Shown here: positions 14,117 through 21,538 of the stretch, one piece after another
Layout: each line of letters starts with the position of its first letter
Position numbering within the stretch: the stretch's first letter is position 1
Source of the DNA: a virus
Length of the DNA stretch: 38,412 nt
Strand: one strand, 5' to 3'
Virus record (IMG/VR): IMGVR_UViG_3300027773_000186
Location: 1-38,412 of that record
The notes under the pieces: model-generated
The model's input: only the letters and a program-made list of their open reading frames with translations
The model's database searches: none
What the model was told of the DNA's origin: nothing
Program-made: the position numbers and the translations under genes

Positions 14117-14619
14117 ACCAGCAGCAATCGGATTTTCTGCGCAACGTGGTGCCCGCCGCGCAATCATCGCAGCGCGTCTATGGCGTTCCGGCTTCGATCA
14201 CCATTGCGCAGGCCATTCTTGAATCTGGCTGGGGGCAGAGCGCGCTGGCGAAGCAGTGCAATAACTATTTCGGCATCAAGGCGACGGCGAATGCTTTGCC
14301 GGACAGCTATGAAGAATTTCCGACAATCGAGTTTGTGGACGGGCGCAGAACGTCTGTGATGGCCGCATTCGCCAAATACCCTTCGCCTGCAATGTGCTTT
14401 GCCGCGCACGCGCGGCTGCTGGCGCTGGCCCCGCGTTATAAAGCAGCGATGGCTGTGCGCAATGATGTGTTGGCCTTCGCCGGGCAGCTTCAGCGCTGCG
14501 GTTACTCCACCAATCCGGACTATGCGGCATTGCTGATGTCGCTGGTGAAGGAATATGACCTCACGCAGTATGACATTCAGCCGGAGCCGCCCGCGAACCA
14601 GGCAGAGGTGGCGGCATGA
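14113..14619 (+). CDS. Endolysin, glucosaminidase (FlgJ/GH73-like)
   Basis: A 168-residue peptidoglycan hydrolase. The glucosaminidase fold is recognised from VPASITIAQAILESGWGQSA with catalytic Glu37, NNYFGIKA (50-57), FAKYPSPAMCFAAHARLL and the final CGYSTNPDYAALLMSLV. It would cleave the GlcNAc-MurNAc backbone at host lysis. No signal peptide is present, so release to the periplasm needs a holin, consistent with the membrane proteins directly downstream. Overlap with the spanin-like gene is ATGA at 14616-14619. Confidence 0.85.
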   Translation: MNQQQSDFLRNVVPAAQSSQRVYGVPASITIAQAILESGWGQSALAKQCNNYFGIKATANALPDSYEEFPTIEFVDGRRTSVMAAFAKYPSPAMCFAAHARLLALAPRYKAAMAVRNDVLAFAGQLQRCGYSTNPDYAALLMSLVKEYDLTQYDIQPEPPANQAEVAA

Positions 14620-15227
14620 CCACGCGCGAAAGAATTGATGCTGCGCTGATCATCCTGCTGATTGCTGGTGTGATTTTTGCCGCGCACGAATGGCAGCGCG
14701 AGCGAAAGGCCCGCGTGCAGGCCGAAAATGTGCAGGCTGCGCAGCAGAAAGTGATTGACGCAGCCAAAGCCGACCAGGCGAAAACAGCAGCCGATTTACA
14801 GCAGAAAATTGCAGCGCTTGAAGGGCAGAAGAAACAGCCCATCACGCCGCAACAGTTCGTGGCGGGTACAGCAAAGCTCTTTCCGAAATTGCCGCAGCCG
14901 ATGACGGTGGTCGAGCGGCCTGCAATTACGACGGTGATTGACGGCAAGCAGGCGACGCTGCCGTCCGCGCCGGTGGTCGAGATTCCGGCGGCAGATCTGT
15001 CCACGCTGCGCGATTACAAGCTCTCCTGCGACGAGACACAGGCGAAGCTTGATGCCTGTGCGAAAGACAAAACTGACCTCACTGCCGAACTGAATGCCAC
15101 GAAGATGCAGCGCGACCGATGGCAGGCCACGGCCAAAGGCGGCACATGGCTGCATCGCACGCTGATTGCGGCGAAATGGATTGGGATCGGCGCGGGTGTT
15201 GGCTATGCGGCGGGACACAAGTGGTAA
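14616..15227 (+). CDS. Spanin-like (Rz-type) membrane protein
   Basis: A 203-residue protein with an N-terminal transmembrane anchor (ALIILLIAGVIFAAHEWQ, about 9-26), a long coiled-coil (ERKARVQAENVQAAQQKVID to about residue 70), a middle proline-rich part, a second helical stretch (DETQAKLDACAKDKTDLTAE), and a small hydrophobic glycine-rich C-terminus (KWIGIGAGVGYAAGHKW). Anchor plus periplasmic coiled coil next to an endolysin is the plan of an inner-membrane spanin. No separate lipoprotein o-spanin is seen, so the second hydrophobic end may matter for topology. Confidence 0.6.
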   Translation: MTTRERIDAALIILLIAGVIFAAHEWQRERKARVQAENVQAAQQKVIDAAKADQAKTAADLQQKIAALEGQKKQPITPQQFVAGTAKLFPKLPQPMTVVERPAITTVIDGKQATLPSAPVVEIPAADLSTLRDYKLSCDETQAKLDACAKDKTDLTAELNATKMQRDRWQATAKGGTWLHRTLIAAKWIGIGAGVGYAAGHKW

Positions 15228-15499
15228 GCGCAATCAAGGCATGGCTGCGCGAAGTTTTGAGCGAGGACGGCGTCGGCTCCAGTTCGCGGCTGTGCCTGTT
15301 GCTGGTTGTGGTCTTCGCCTGCGGATGGATTACGGGGCTGCTGTTTCTGGTGCGGAGTCCGTTGCGGCTCTCTGAAGTTGCGGAGTTTGTGGGAGCGCTC
15401 ACGGGTTTTGTTTCTGCCATCGCGGCGGCGACTTATGGCGTGAACCGCTTGACTGAGGCGTGGAGTAACCGGGCGGCAAACCCAAAGCCGTCCGAATAG
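15221..15499 (+). CDS. Holin-like two-pass membrane protein
   Basis: A 92-residue protein from GTG 15221 (MVSAIKAWLREVLSEDG), overlapping the previous stop by a few bases. Two hydrophobic helices are visible, RLCLLLVVVFACGWITGLLF (about 24-43) and VGALTGFVSAIAAATYGV (about 56-73), with short charged ends. Size, topology and location beside the endolysin suit a class II holin. Holins have no sequence signature, so this is positional. Confidence 0.6.
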   Translation: MVSAIKAWLREVLSEDGVGSSSRLCLLLVVVFACGWITGLLFLVRSPLRLSEVAEFVGALTGFVSAIAAATYGVNRLTEAWSNRAANPKPSE

Positions 15500-15509
15500 G
15501 AGGATGCAA

Positions 15510-15689
15510 ATGGAATTTCTGATTGGCGCAGGCGTGGGACTGGCGACCGGGCTGCTGGTGGAGCGGGTCTTCGGCAAGAACATAATCAGCGAAATCAAAA
15601 CGTATGTTGAGAAGCTCCTGCAGGGCGTGGAAGTCCGCATCAAGCAGGAGATTGCCGTCGTGAAGGACGAGCTGAGCAAAAAGGTCTAG
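15510..15689 (+). CDS. Small membrane/amphipathic protein
   Basis: A 59-residue protein starting MEFLIGAGVGLATGLLVERV. AGGAGG at 15498-15503 is 6 bp before ATG 15510 and touches the other in-frame ATG at 15504, so I choose 15510. An N-terminal hydrophobic helix is followed by an amphipathic, charged helix (EKLLQGVEVRIKQEIAVVKD). It may be a second holin or antiholin. A T8 run follows the stop, but no stem precedes it. Confidence 0.55.
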   Translation: MEFLIGAGVGLATGLLVERVFGKNIISEIKTYVEKLLQGVEVRIKQEIAVVKDELSKKV

Positions 15690-15720
15690 CGGCATTTTTT
15701 TTGATGATGAGGTCGCCGAA

Positions 15721-15757
15721 GCCCACGCCGGAAAGCCAACCAGCGTCCGGCGTGGGC
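15721..15757 (+). repeat. Perfect 12-bp hairpin before a TTG-start gene
   Basis: GCCCACGCCGGA (15721-15732) pairs perfectly with TCCGGCGTGGGC (15746-15757) around a 13-nt loop. No T-tract follows, so it is not a standard terminator; it ends 21 bp before the predicted TTG start at 15779 and could affect translation or RNA stability. Confidence 0.7.
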
Positions 15758-15778
15758 AGAGGCAAAAGGAGAGCGGAA

Positions 15779-15955
15779 TTGAAACCGGCGATTGGACGAA
15801 TTGTTCATTATCTTCCGACTGCTGCCGAGCAGGAGGCATGGGGTGGGAACCAGGCACAAGTTCTTCCTGCCGTAATTGTGGCCGTCTGGAGTGAAGGATT
15901 CGAGATCACGGGGGTCTGGAAGTGGCCGTCCCGGGCAGAGGCCGTAAGTTGTTGA
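15779..15955 (+). CDS. Small phage protein of the 'GRIVHY' type
   Basis: A 58-residue protein read from TTG 15779, preceded by AAAGGAG at good spacing: MKPAIGRIVHYLPTAAEQEA, then PAVIVAVWSEGF and GVWKWPSRAE. Small proteins beginning with 'KP-IGRIVHY', having 'AAIV--VW' in the middle and 'G-W-WP' near the end, are widespread in phages of diverse bacteria; function unknown. Here the usual segment between the two halves seems shortened. A longer ATG reading from 15701 would run through the hairpin and is not favoured. Confidence 0.55.
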   Translation: MKPAIGRIVHYLPTAAEQEAWGGNQAQVLPAVIVAVWSEGFEITGVWKWPSRAEAVSC

Positions 15956-16168
15956 TTTTTCGTAAAACGCGAAATTTCGCGTTTAAAGCCGTTTTAAGGC
16001 GTCGAAAGGCTTCGGATGGGGGTAAGGGTCATCCGGGCAGAGAAAACGCCTTAAAAAATTTTGTCAGATTTAATTTGGGTATTCCAGAACGGGTCGGGAT
16101 GGCAGATTTGGCAGTTTTCGGAAATCGGGGGTGCGATTTGGGTCCTGTTCCGGGTTTTGTGGGTGTCT
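15956..16168. promoter_or_regulatory. Palindrome-rich intergenic region before the packaging genes
   Basis: These 213 AT-richer bases hold a perfect 20-bp palindrome, AAACGCGAAA/TTTCGCGTTT at 15965-15984, and an 11-bp inverted repeat, TTTTAAGGCGT (15992-16002) with ACGCCTTAAAA (16046-16056), the latter running into AATTTT. No gene is seen. Together they could be a bidirectional terminator, a regulator site for the head genes, or a phage-specific protein-binding region. Confidence 0.5.
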
Positions 16169-16714
16169 ATGACGGGTCTTGATCTGGGTGGAAAAGGGCA
16201 TTCGACGGATGTCCGGATTGGCTTTCGCACCGGAGTGTTTCGCAGCGTGAGCATTGCGCTGGGCGGGGCCAGTGGCGCGGCGGTCATCCTGGGCGGATAT
16301 GAGCTGCTTCAGCGCCAGCCCGAAAAAGCCTTCGCCTTGCTGCAATCGTGGGGTCCTGCCTTTCTGATTGCGCTGCTGGCCATCTTCACGCTGGGTTCGT
16401 TCCTTTCCGGGGTAAATGCCACGCTGCGCGAGAGCGTAACGATGATCGCTGAAAGTGCGAAGGAAGGCGCGCAGGCATCGGCGCGGACGGCTGATGCTTT
16501 GACACGCCTGGCGGACCAGGGGAGCCGCCAGTTTGAAGAAGTACAGAGAATGAGCATTTATGTATCGCGCGAGCTGCCTCACTTGTATGAGCGGCTGGAC
16601 CGGCAGGACGAAATGCTGGAAGCGGTGGGTGACTCGCTGCGGCGGTTGCACGCAAAGATGCCTTGGGAAGGTCTGAAAAAAGATGAGCGCGGAACTGATA
16701 CAGATCAGGCGTAA
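16169..16714 (+). CDS. Membrane protein with cytoplasmic coiled coil, Mu gp25 position
   Basis: A 181-residue protein from ATG 16169 (MTGLDLGGKGHSTDVRIGFR). It has two likely transmembrane helices, VSIALGGASGAAVILGGYEL (about 27-46) and WGPAFLIALLAIFTLGSFLS (about 59-78). A long helical region follows (SAKEGAQASARTADALTRLA) and ends in ERLDRQDEMLEAVGDSLRRL. In Mu-like phages a DUF2730/gp25-type protein with an N-terminal membrane helix and coiled coil occupies this slot just before gp26 and gp27. Its role in the virion cycle is unknown. Confidence 0.55.
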   Translation: MTGLDLGGKGHSTDVRIGFRTGVFRSVSIALGGASGAAVILGGYELLQRQPEKAFALLQSWGPAFLIALLAIFTLGSFLSGVNATLRESVTMIAESAKEGAQASARTADALTRLADQGSRQFEEVQRMSIYVSRELPHLYERLDRQDEMLEAVGDSLRRLHAKMPWEGLKKDERGTDTDQA

Positions 16715-16997
16715 ACGGGGAATCATCCTCAAGATGGTGCGCTACGGCCATGAGCAGCAGATGTCGCGCATGGATGACTACGAAGTCTGGTGCATTCTGC
16801 AGGACATGGGCTACAACATGGGCCGCAATCAGGTGCTGACTATGTTGCAGGACCTCCAGATTCTTGGCTATCTGCGCTTCGAGCAGGAGACGAACGAGTA
16901 CACCGGGCGCACGGAGATCAGGCAGATTGAACTGACGCCGGCGGGCATCGGCCTGGTGACGCGGCGCAAAAGCAACGAAGATGTTTTGTTCGATTGA
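16683..16997 (+). CDS. Mu gp26-like winged-helix protein (VpaChn25_0724-type)
   Basis: A 104-residue protein, MSAELIQIRRKRGIILKMVR at the start, DYEVWCILQDMGYNMGRNQV and LQDLQILGYLRFEQET in the middle, then IELTPAGIGLVTRR. This is a winged helix in the pattern 'helix, recognition helix RNQVLTMLQ, wing, LT--G', as seen in the small protein that lies between gp25 and gp27 in Mu-like phages. The start overlaps the previous gene by 32 bp and has GAAGGT upstream. Its exact role is not known in the family. Confidence 0.65.
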   Translation: MSAELIQIRRKRGIILKMVRYGHEQQMSRMDDYEVWCILQDMGYNMGRNQVLTMLQDLQILGYLRFEQETNEYTGRTEIRQIELTPAGIGLVTRRKSNEDVLFD

Positions 16998-17003
16998 GGC
17001 GCT

Positions 17004-17696
17004 ATGGCGAAACGACCAAAGACGGGCGAAAAGCGCCGCACACGACAGCCTCTCAGGATAGACCGGCTCCCGGTCGAGGTGCGCGAGGCCATCCAGCAAT
17101 TGCGCGCACAGGGCAAGACGTGGATTGAGATCGAAGAGCTTTCCTCGCTGCCGCTGAACAAGGGCGGTTTTGTGAATTGGGACGCGCTGCCCACCTCTGT
17201 TCTTGAGCTGTTCCCGGGCCTGCGTATTCCTCACTCGAACCTGCACCGCTGGTATGACATGCGCGTGGAGCAGGTAGCGGCAGAAGTCCTGGAACGCGCT
17301 GAGCAGGCGCGCTCTATTGCGAAAGTCTTCGCATCCGCCGGACTCGACAAAACCAACGAAGCGGTGATGAATGCCGCGCGCGACATCATCTTCGGCATGT
17401 TGCAGGCGACCGACAGCAAATCGCAGAAAGACGCTGCCCGGGCGCTGCTGGCGCTGGCGGAAATTGTGCAGCAATCGCGCTCGAATGATATCCGCGAGCG
17501 CGCTGTAGCCGTGGATGAGCGCAAGATCAAAGCGCTTGAGGCCCGCGAAGAGCTGACGCGCCGCAAGCTCGAAGCCGAAACCGAAAAGGCCGCTAAGAAA
17601 CTCAGCAAAGGCGAACTTACCGTCAAAGACCTGAACCGTCTGCGCGAGCGCGTCTTCGGTCTGCCTCCGGTTGAGCAGGTGGAAGAACATGCCTGA
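17004..17696 (+). CDS. Terminase small subunit, Mu gp27-like (DUF3486)
   Basis: A 230-residue protein: basic N-terminus (AKRPKTGEKRRTRQPLRIDR), LPVEVREAIQQLRAQGKTWI with an HTH-like segment, then FPGLRIPHSNLHRWYDMRVE. A long helical C-terminus follows (ALEAREELTRRKLEAETEKA). The 'LP-EV-----L----t---I' opening and 'S-L-RW' recognition helix are typical of DUF3486. It would recognise phage DNA for headful packaging and oligomerise through the helices. The stop overlaps the large terminase start. Confidence 0.8.
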   Translation: MAKRPKTGEKRRTRQPLRIDRLPVEVREAIQQLRAQGKTWIEIEELSSLPLNKGGFVNWDALPTSVLELFPGLRIPHSNLHRWYDMRVEQVAAEVLERAEQARSIAKVFASAGLDKTNEAVMNAARDIIFGMLQATDSKSQKDAARALLALAEIVQQSRSNDIRERAVAVDERKIKALEAREELTRRKLEAETEKAAKKLSKGELTVKDLNRLRERVFGLPPVEQVEEHA

Positions 17697-19140
17697 GATG
17701 TCCCCCGCATTGCCGTTGCGTGAATATCAGAAGCGCTGGATCAATGACAAATCGCGCTTCAAGATCGCGGTGAAGTCTGCGCGTATTGGCTTCTCCTTTG
17801 CCACCGGCCTTGAAGCGGTTGAGGACTGCCTCATCACGCCTAACACCACATGGACCGTGCTCAGCGCATCAAAGGCGCAGTCGGTCGAGTTCATCGAAAC
17901 CTGCCACAAGCTCATCGAGCTGATGTATGGCGCGGCGCAGCTCTATCAGGATGAAGACTGGTGGGACGAGCTGGGCAGGATCGAAGCCATCCAGCAGCGC
18001 ATCGTGATGCCGAATGGCGCCCGGCTGATTGCGCTGCCTGCCAATCCGCGCACGGCGCGCGGATATCCCGGCAACGCCATCCTCGATGAATTTGCGCACC
18101 ATGAAGAGAGCTATGCCATCTGGGCCGCGATTACGCGGCAGGTGGCGCTGGGCCACAAAGTGCGCGTGCTCTCGACGCCGAACGGCGAACAGGGCAAGTT
18201 CTACGATCTCTGCAAAGAGCTGGGACTGATGGATGGTGTTCCTCCTGCGCACAACTTCACCACTTACAAAGGCTGGTCGGTGCATTGGATCAATGCGGAC
18301 ATGGCCATCGCAGACGGTTGCCCAATCAATATGCAGGAGATGCGCGATCTCATCAAAGACGAAGACATCATCGCGCAGGAGTTCTATTGCGTCTTCCTGA
18401 AGAGCACCGGCTCCTGGCTGCCGCTCGATCTGGTCAGTATGTGCGAAGAGCCGCAGCTTGATTGCCCGCTCATCGTGCTGGGGCCGGATTCACCGGACAC
18501 TGCGCTCGACCAAATCGTGCAGAAGATGGAAATGGGCGGCATTTATTACGCGGGCATTGACGTGGGCCGCGACCATGATGCCACGACGCTCTGGCTTGAT
18601 GAGCAGATCGGCGATGTTTCCTGGACGCGCGCCGTGGTCTGGATTTACGCGACGCCATTTCCGAAGCAGATCCGGCTGCTGAATCCAGTGGTGAAACATA
18701 CATTGCGCACGGCGATTGACCGCACGGGCATGGGTGTTGCTCTGGTGGATGGCCTCGAGGAAAAGAACGCCGGGCGCATCATGGGCGTAAGCTTTGCGGG
18801 TAGTAACGACAACGGCGTAAAGATGAAGACCGACCTTGCCGTGCGCATCAAGAAGAAATTTGAAAAGCGCGCGAGCCGGATTCCGTTCTCGCCTCAAGTG
18901 CGCACCGAGCTGATGGCCATCAAGCGAGAGTCCACGGCCAGCGGCGTGACCTTTGACGCGCCACGGATCGAGGTGGATACGGCGGTCGCGGGCGGCGTCA
19001 GGAAAAAGAAATATGCGCACGCCGATGCTTTCTGGGCAAAAGCGCTCGCCGACTTTGCTGCTGAGTCCAGTCCGATTCAGCTTGGGATACAGGCACCGCC
19101 TGTGCCCGCTTCTTATACCAGACTGGAGGGCTACTTCTGA
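17689..19140 (+). CDS. Terminase large subunit, Mu gp28-like
   Basis: A 483-residue packaging motor (ATPase plus nuclease). I use ATG 17689 because GGTGGA lies just upstream and it overlaps the gp27 stop by 8 bp. The ATPase shows a degenerate Walker A VKSARIGFS (28-36), a Walker B NAILDEFAHHE (129-139, Asp133-Glu134) and the coupling motif STPNG (162-166). The RNase-H-like nuclease begins at YYAGIDVGRDHDATT with metal-binding Asp291. Cuts concatemeric or integrated phage DNA and fills the head; docks on the portal encoded next. Confidence 0.88.
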   Translation: MPEMSPALPLREYQKRWINDKSRFKIAVKSARIGFSFATGLEAVEDCLITPNTTWTVLSASKAQSVEFIETCHKLIELMYGAAQLYQDEDWWDELGRIEAIQQRIVMPNGARLIALPANPRTARGYPGNAILDEFAHHEESYAIWAAITRQVALGHKVRVLSTPNGEQGKFYDLCKELGLMDGVPPAHNFTTYKGWSVHWINADMAIADGCPINMQEMRDLIKDEDIIAQEFYCVFLKSTGSWLPLDLVSMCEEPQLDCPLIVLGPDSPDTALDQIVQKMEMGGIYYAGIDVGRDHDATTLWLDEQIGDVSWTRAVVWIYATPFPKQIRLLNPVVKHTLRTAIDRTGMGVALVDGLEEKNAGRIMGVSFAGSNDNGVKMKTDLAVRIKKKFEKRASRIPFSPQVRTELMAIKRESTASGVTFDAPRIEVDTAVAGGVRKKKYAHADAFWAKALADFAAESSPIQLGIQAPPVPASYTRLEGYF

Positions 19141-20558
19141 TGGCCGATGAACAGACTCAGGCCGTGCCGCCGCTGCCGCAGCGAGGCGAGATCGTCTCGC
19201 TGCAGGCACTGTATGAAGCGCAGATCTCGCTCTACCGCAATTCGCTCGCCTTCGGAGGACAGCGCGACCCGAGCAGCATTTGGGCCACGATGGTCTACAA
19301 CCATCCGCAGGCCATCATGCTATATCGCGAGCTTGAAGACAAAGACGAGGACGTGGCCAATGCGCTCGACACGTTGCGACTGAGCGTGCTGGAGCGCGAC
19401 CGCAGCGTGACGCCTGGCGATGACAGCCAACAGGCGCTCGATGTCGCCAACTTCATTGAAGACCAGCTCGAAAAGTTACCGGATTTTCATTCCGTGCTCG
19501 ACTGCATTCTTGACGCGCCTGGCTATGGCTTCAGCGTGCAGGAAATGGTCTTCGACACCAGCATGGGCCAGGCTTCGCTGGTTGAGATCAATGACTGCCC
19601 GCAGGAACTTTTTCTCTTTGGGCAGCGCTATCAGCCGCAGGTGGGGCCGTTGCAGTTTCTTTCGCAGCCGTGGGCCTCGACTGGCGAACCTGTGCCGGAA
19701 GAGAAGTTCATCGTCTTCACATATCGCAAGCGCGCGCGCAACCGCATGGGCCGTCCGCTGCTCAAGAGCGTCTTCTGGCCGAGCTGGTTCAAACGCAACA
19801 TTCAACGTCTCTGGGTGCAGTTCGCCGAGAAAGGCCCCGGCACAGCAGTTGTGCGCTACAACGATCCGGACAACGTTGCCGAACGCCAGCAGGCTGCCTC
19901 CATCGCCCAGGCGATCATTGATAACGTAGCGATTGCCGTTCCGCAGAACTTCAATTACGACGCCGATCTGCTGAAGATCGCACGCACGCAGGACCCGGCA
20001 GTCTACGAGCACTTCTTCCAGGCGATGCAGTACTCCATCGCGCGCAAGATTCTCGGTGAGACGCTGACGAGCTTCGGGAATGAAGGCGGAACAGGCGCAA
20101 AAGCGCAGGGTGAAGTCCATGCAGACACGCTCGAAAAGCGCACGGTGGAGCTGTGCCGCGCTGTTGCCTCAGTCATCAATCGCCAGCTCGTGCGTCCGCT
20201 GGTGCTGTGGAACTTTGGCCCGGATGCGCCGATGCCAACGTGGAGCTTTGACCTTGAGCAGGAAGAAGACCTGGCCAAGCGGCTCGCGATTGATTCCGGC
20301 CTGCAGCGCATGGGCAAGCAATTCACTGTTGGCTACGTGGCTGACCGCTATGACGTGCCGATGGCCGTGGGCGAAGACCCGGAGCAGGTGCTGACGCCGA
20401 ACACGACCGCGCCTCAGGTCAATCTGTCGGACAAAGCATTTGCGGAAAACGAGCATGAGCTGCGCGAATTTGACAAGCTGTTTGCGCAGCTCAGGGAGGG
20501 CGCGGAACCGCTACTCGCCGAACGGACGCGCGACATTGCTGCGGCGGCCATACCATGA
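19140..20558 (+). CDS. Portal protein, Mu gp29-like (DUF935)
   Basis: A 472-residue portal that forms the dodecameric DNA entry ring. DUF935 features include YNHPQAIMLYRELEDKDEDV, the central FIVFTYRKRARNRMGRPLLK, and SVFWPSWFKRNIQRLWVQFA with EKGPG. A C-terminal part contains MGKQFTVGYVADRYDVP. The ATG at 19140 forms a TGATG overlap with the terminase stop, so the two are coupled. Length is usual for the family. Confidence 0.88.
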   Translation: MADEQTQAVPPLPQRGEIVSLQALYEAQISLYRNSLAFGGQRDPSSIWATMVYNHPQAIMLYRELEDKDEDVANALDTLRLSVLERDRSVTPGDDSQQALDVANFIEDQLEKLPDFHSVLDCILDAPGYGFSVQEMVFDTSMGQASLVEINDCPQELFLFGQRYQPQVGPLQFLSQPWASTGEPVPEEKFIVFTYRKRARNRMGRPLLKSVFWPSWFKRNIQRLWVQFAEKGPGTAVVRYNDPDNVAERQQAASIAQAIIDNVAIAVPQNFNYDADLLKIARTQDPAVYEHFFQAMQYSIARKILGETLTSFGNEGGTGAKAQGEVHADTLEKRTVELCRAVASVINRQLVRPLVLWNFGPDAPMPTWSFDLEQEEDLAKRLAIDSGLQRMGKQFTVGYVADRYDVPMAVGEDPEQVLTPNTTAPQVNLSDKAFAENEHELREFDKLFAQLREGAEPLLAERTRDIAAAAIP

Positions 20559-20572
20559 TGGAGGCGGCATAA

Positions 20573-21442
20573 GTGGAACTGCGCGTCCAATCCGGGGTCC
20601 CTAGCGACAGGTCTTCGTCGCTGGGGTGGCACGGCCTAACGCGGGACAACGCTTTTGTCCAGCGCATGAGCGAAGTGCTGGCGCGCAAACTTGCTGCCGC
20701 TGACCTGCTGGGACGGCTGCAGATTGTGCGTCATGGCTATCTCAAAACAAAACGCAAATTGCCGCTGAGCCCCGCCGCCGGCTCTGTGCGGTTCGATGAA
20801 GGCGATAACGATGCGCTGCTCTCGGCGGGCATCAGCTTCAACATCTCCAGCGACGATGTGGCGGATTACATTACGCGGCTCGTCCCTGTTACGCGCGATG
20901 TCTTCGACGGGCTGACTGCGCAGTATCGTAGAGATGCCTTCACGCTTGCCGGAGCAAGCGACGTGCGGCTGGTGCAGCAGGTACAAGAGGCGCTGGCCGA
21001 GATCGCGCGCAAAGGCGGGACAGATGCGGAATTTCGCGCGGCAGTCAAAAAGCTCACCGGTGAAGCGGGTGTGCAGCAGATCAATGCGTTCACGCTTGAC
21101 ACGGCGTTTCAGACGGCGATGCAGAAGGCATACAGCGCAGGCCGTCTTGCGCAGATGCGTGAGCCGCACATGATGGAAGCTCTTCCGTTCTGGCAATACT
21201 GGACGGTGGGCGATCTGCGCGTAAGGCCGGAACACGCGGTGCTCGATGGCTTCTGCGCGCGGGCCATTGATCCGGTATGGTTGAAAATCTATCCGCCTTC
21301 TGGATTCAACTGCCGCTGTTCGGTTATACCTATTCCTGAAGAAGACGCGCCCACAGGCAGCGATGAAAGCGGCCTGGAACGTCTGCCGCTGCTGGCCCGG
21401 TTGCTTGTCCCGCAGAAGGGCTTCCACAGCCTTATTCATTAA
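20573..21442 (+). CDS. F: Head morphogenesis protein, Mu gpF (gp30)-like
   Basis: A 289-residue minor head protein of the SPP1 gp7/MuF family. The diagnostic C-terminal motif is present: LRVRPEHAVLDGF, then WLKIYPPSGFNCRCSVIPI (about 220-262). The N-terminal half is helical. Family members are packaged in small numbers and may be ejected with DNA. The start is GTG 20573 with GGAGG 8 bp upstream. The C-terminus after about 265 is short, so no toxin-like extension of the type sometimes fused to MuF domains is seen. Confidence 0.85.
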   Translation: MELRVQSGVPSDRSSSLGWHGLTRDNAFVQRMSEVLARKLAAADLLGRLQIVRHGYLKTKRKLPLSPAAGSVRFDEGDNDALLSAGISFNISSDDVADYITRLVPVTRDVFDGLTAQYRRDAFTLAGASDVRLVQQVQEALAEIARKGGTDAEFRAAVKKLTGEAGVQQINAFTLDTAFQTAMQKAYSAGRLAQMREPHMMEALPFWQYWTVGDLRVRPEHAVLDGFCARAIDPVWLKIYPPSGFNCRCSVIPIPEEDAPTGSDESGLERLPLLARLLVPQKGFHSLIH

Positions 21443-21538
21443 TAAACGCGGCCTTTCTCTCATCTCAGCTTACGCCGCGTACCCGAAAGTATTGCACCTT
21501 TTCCGCCTCTCGCGCATCTGTCCTCTCTTGCTCAAATC

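Noticed and set aside
16386-17690. A 434-codon open frame on the minus strand
   Set aside because: It runs antisense to the gp25-, gp26- and gp27-like genes, crosses three gene boundaries, and has no plausible protein features.
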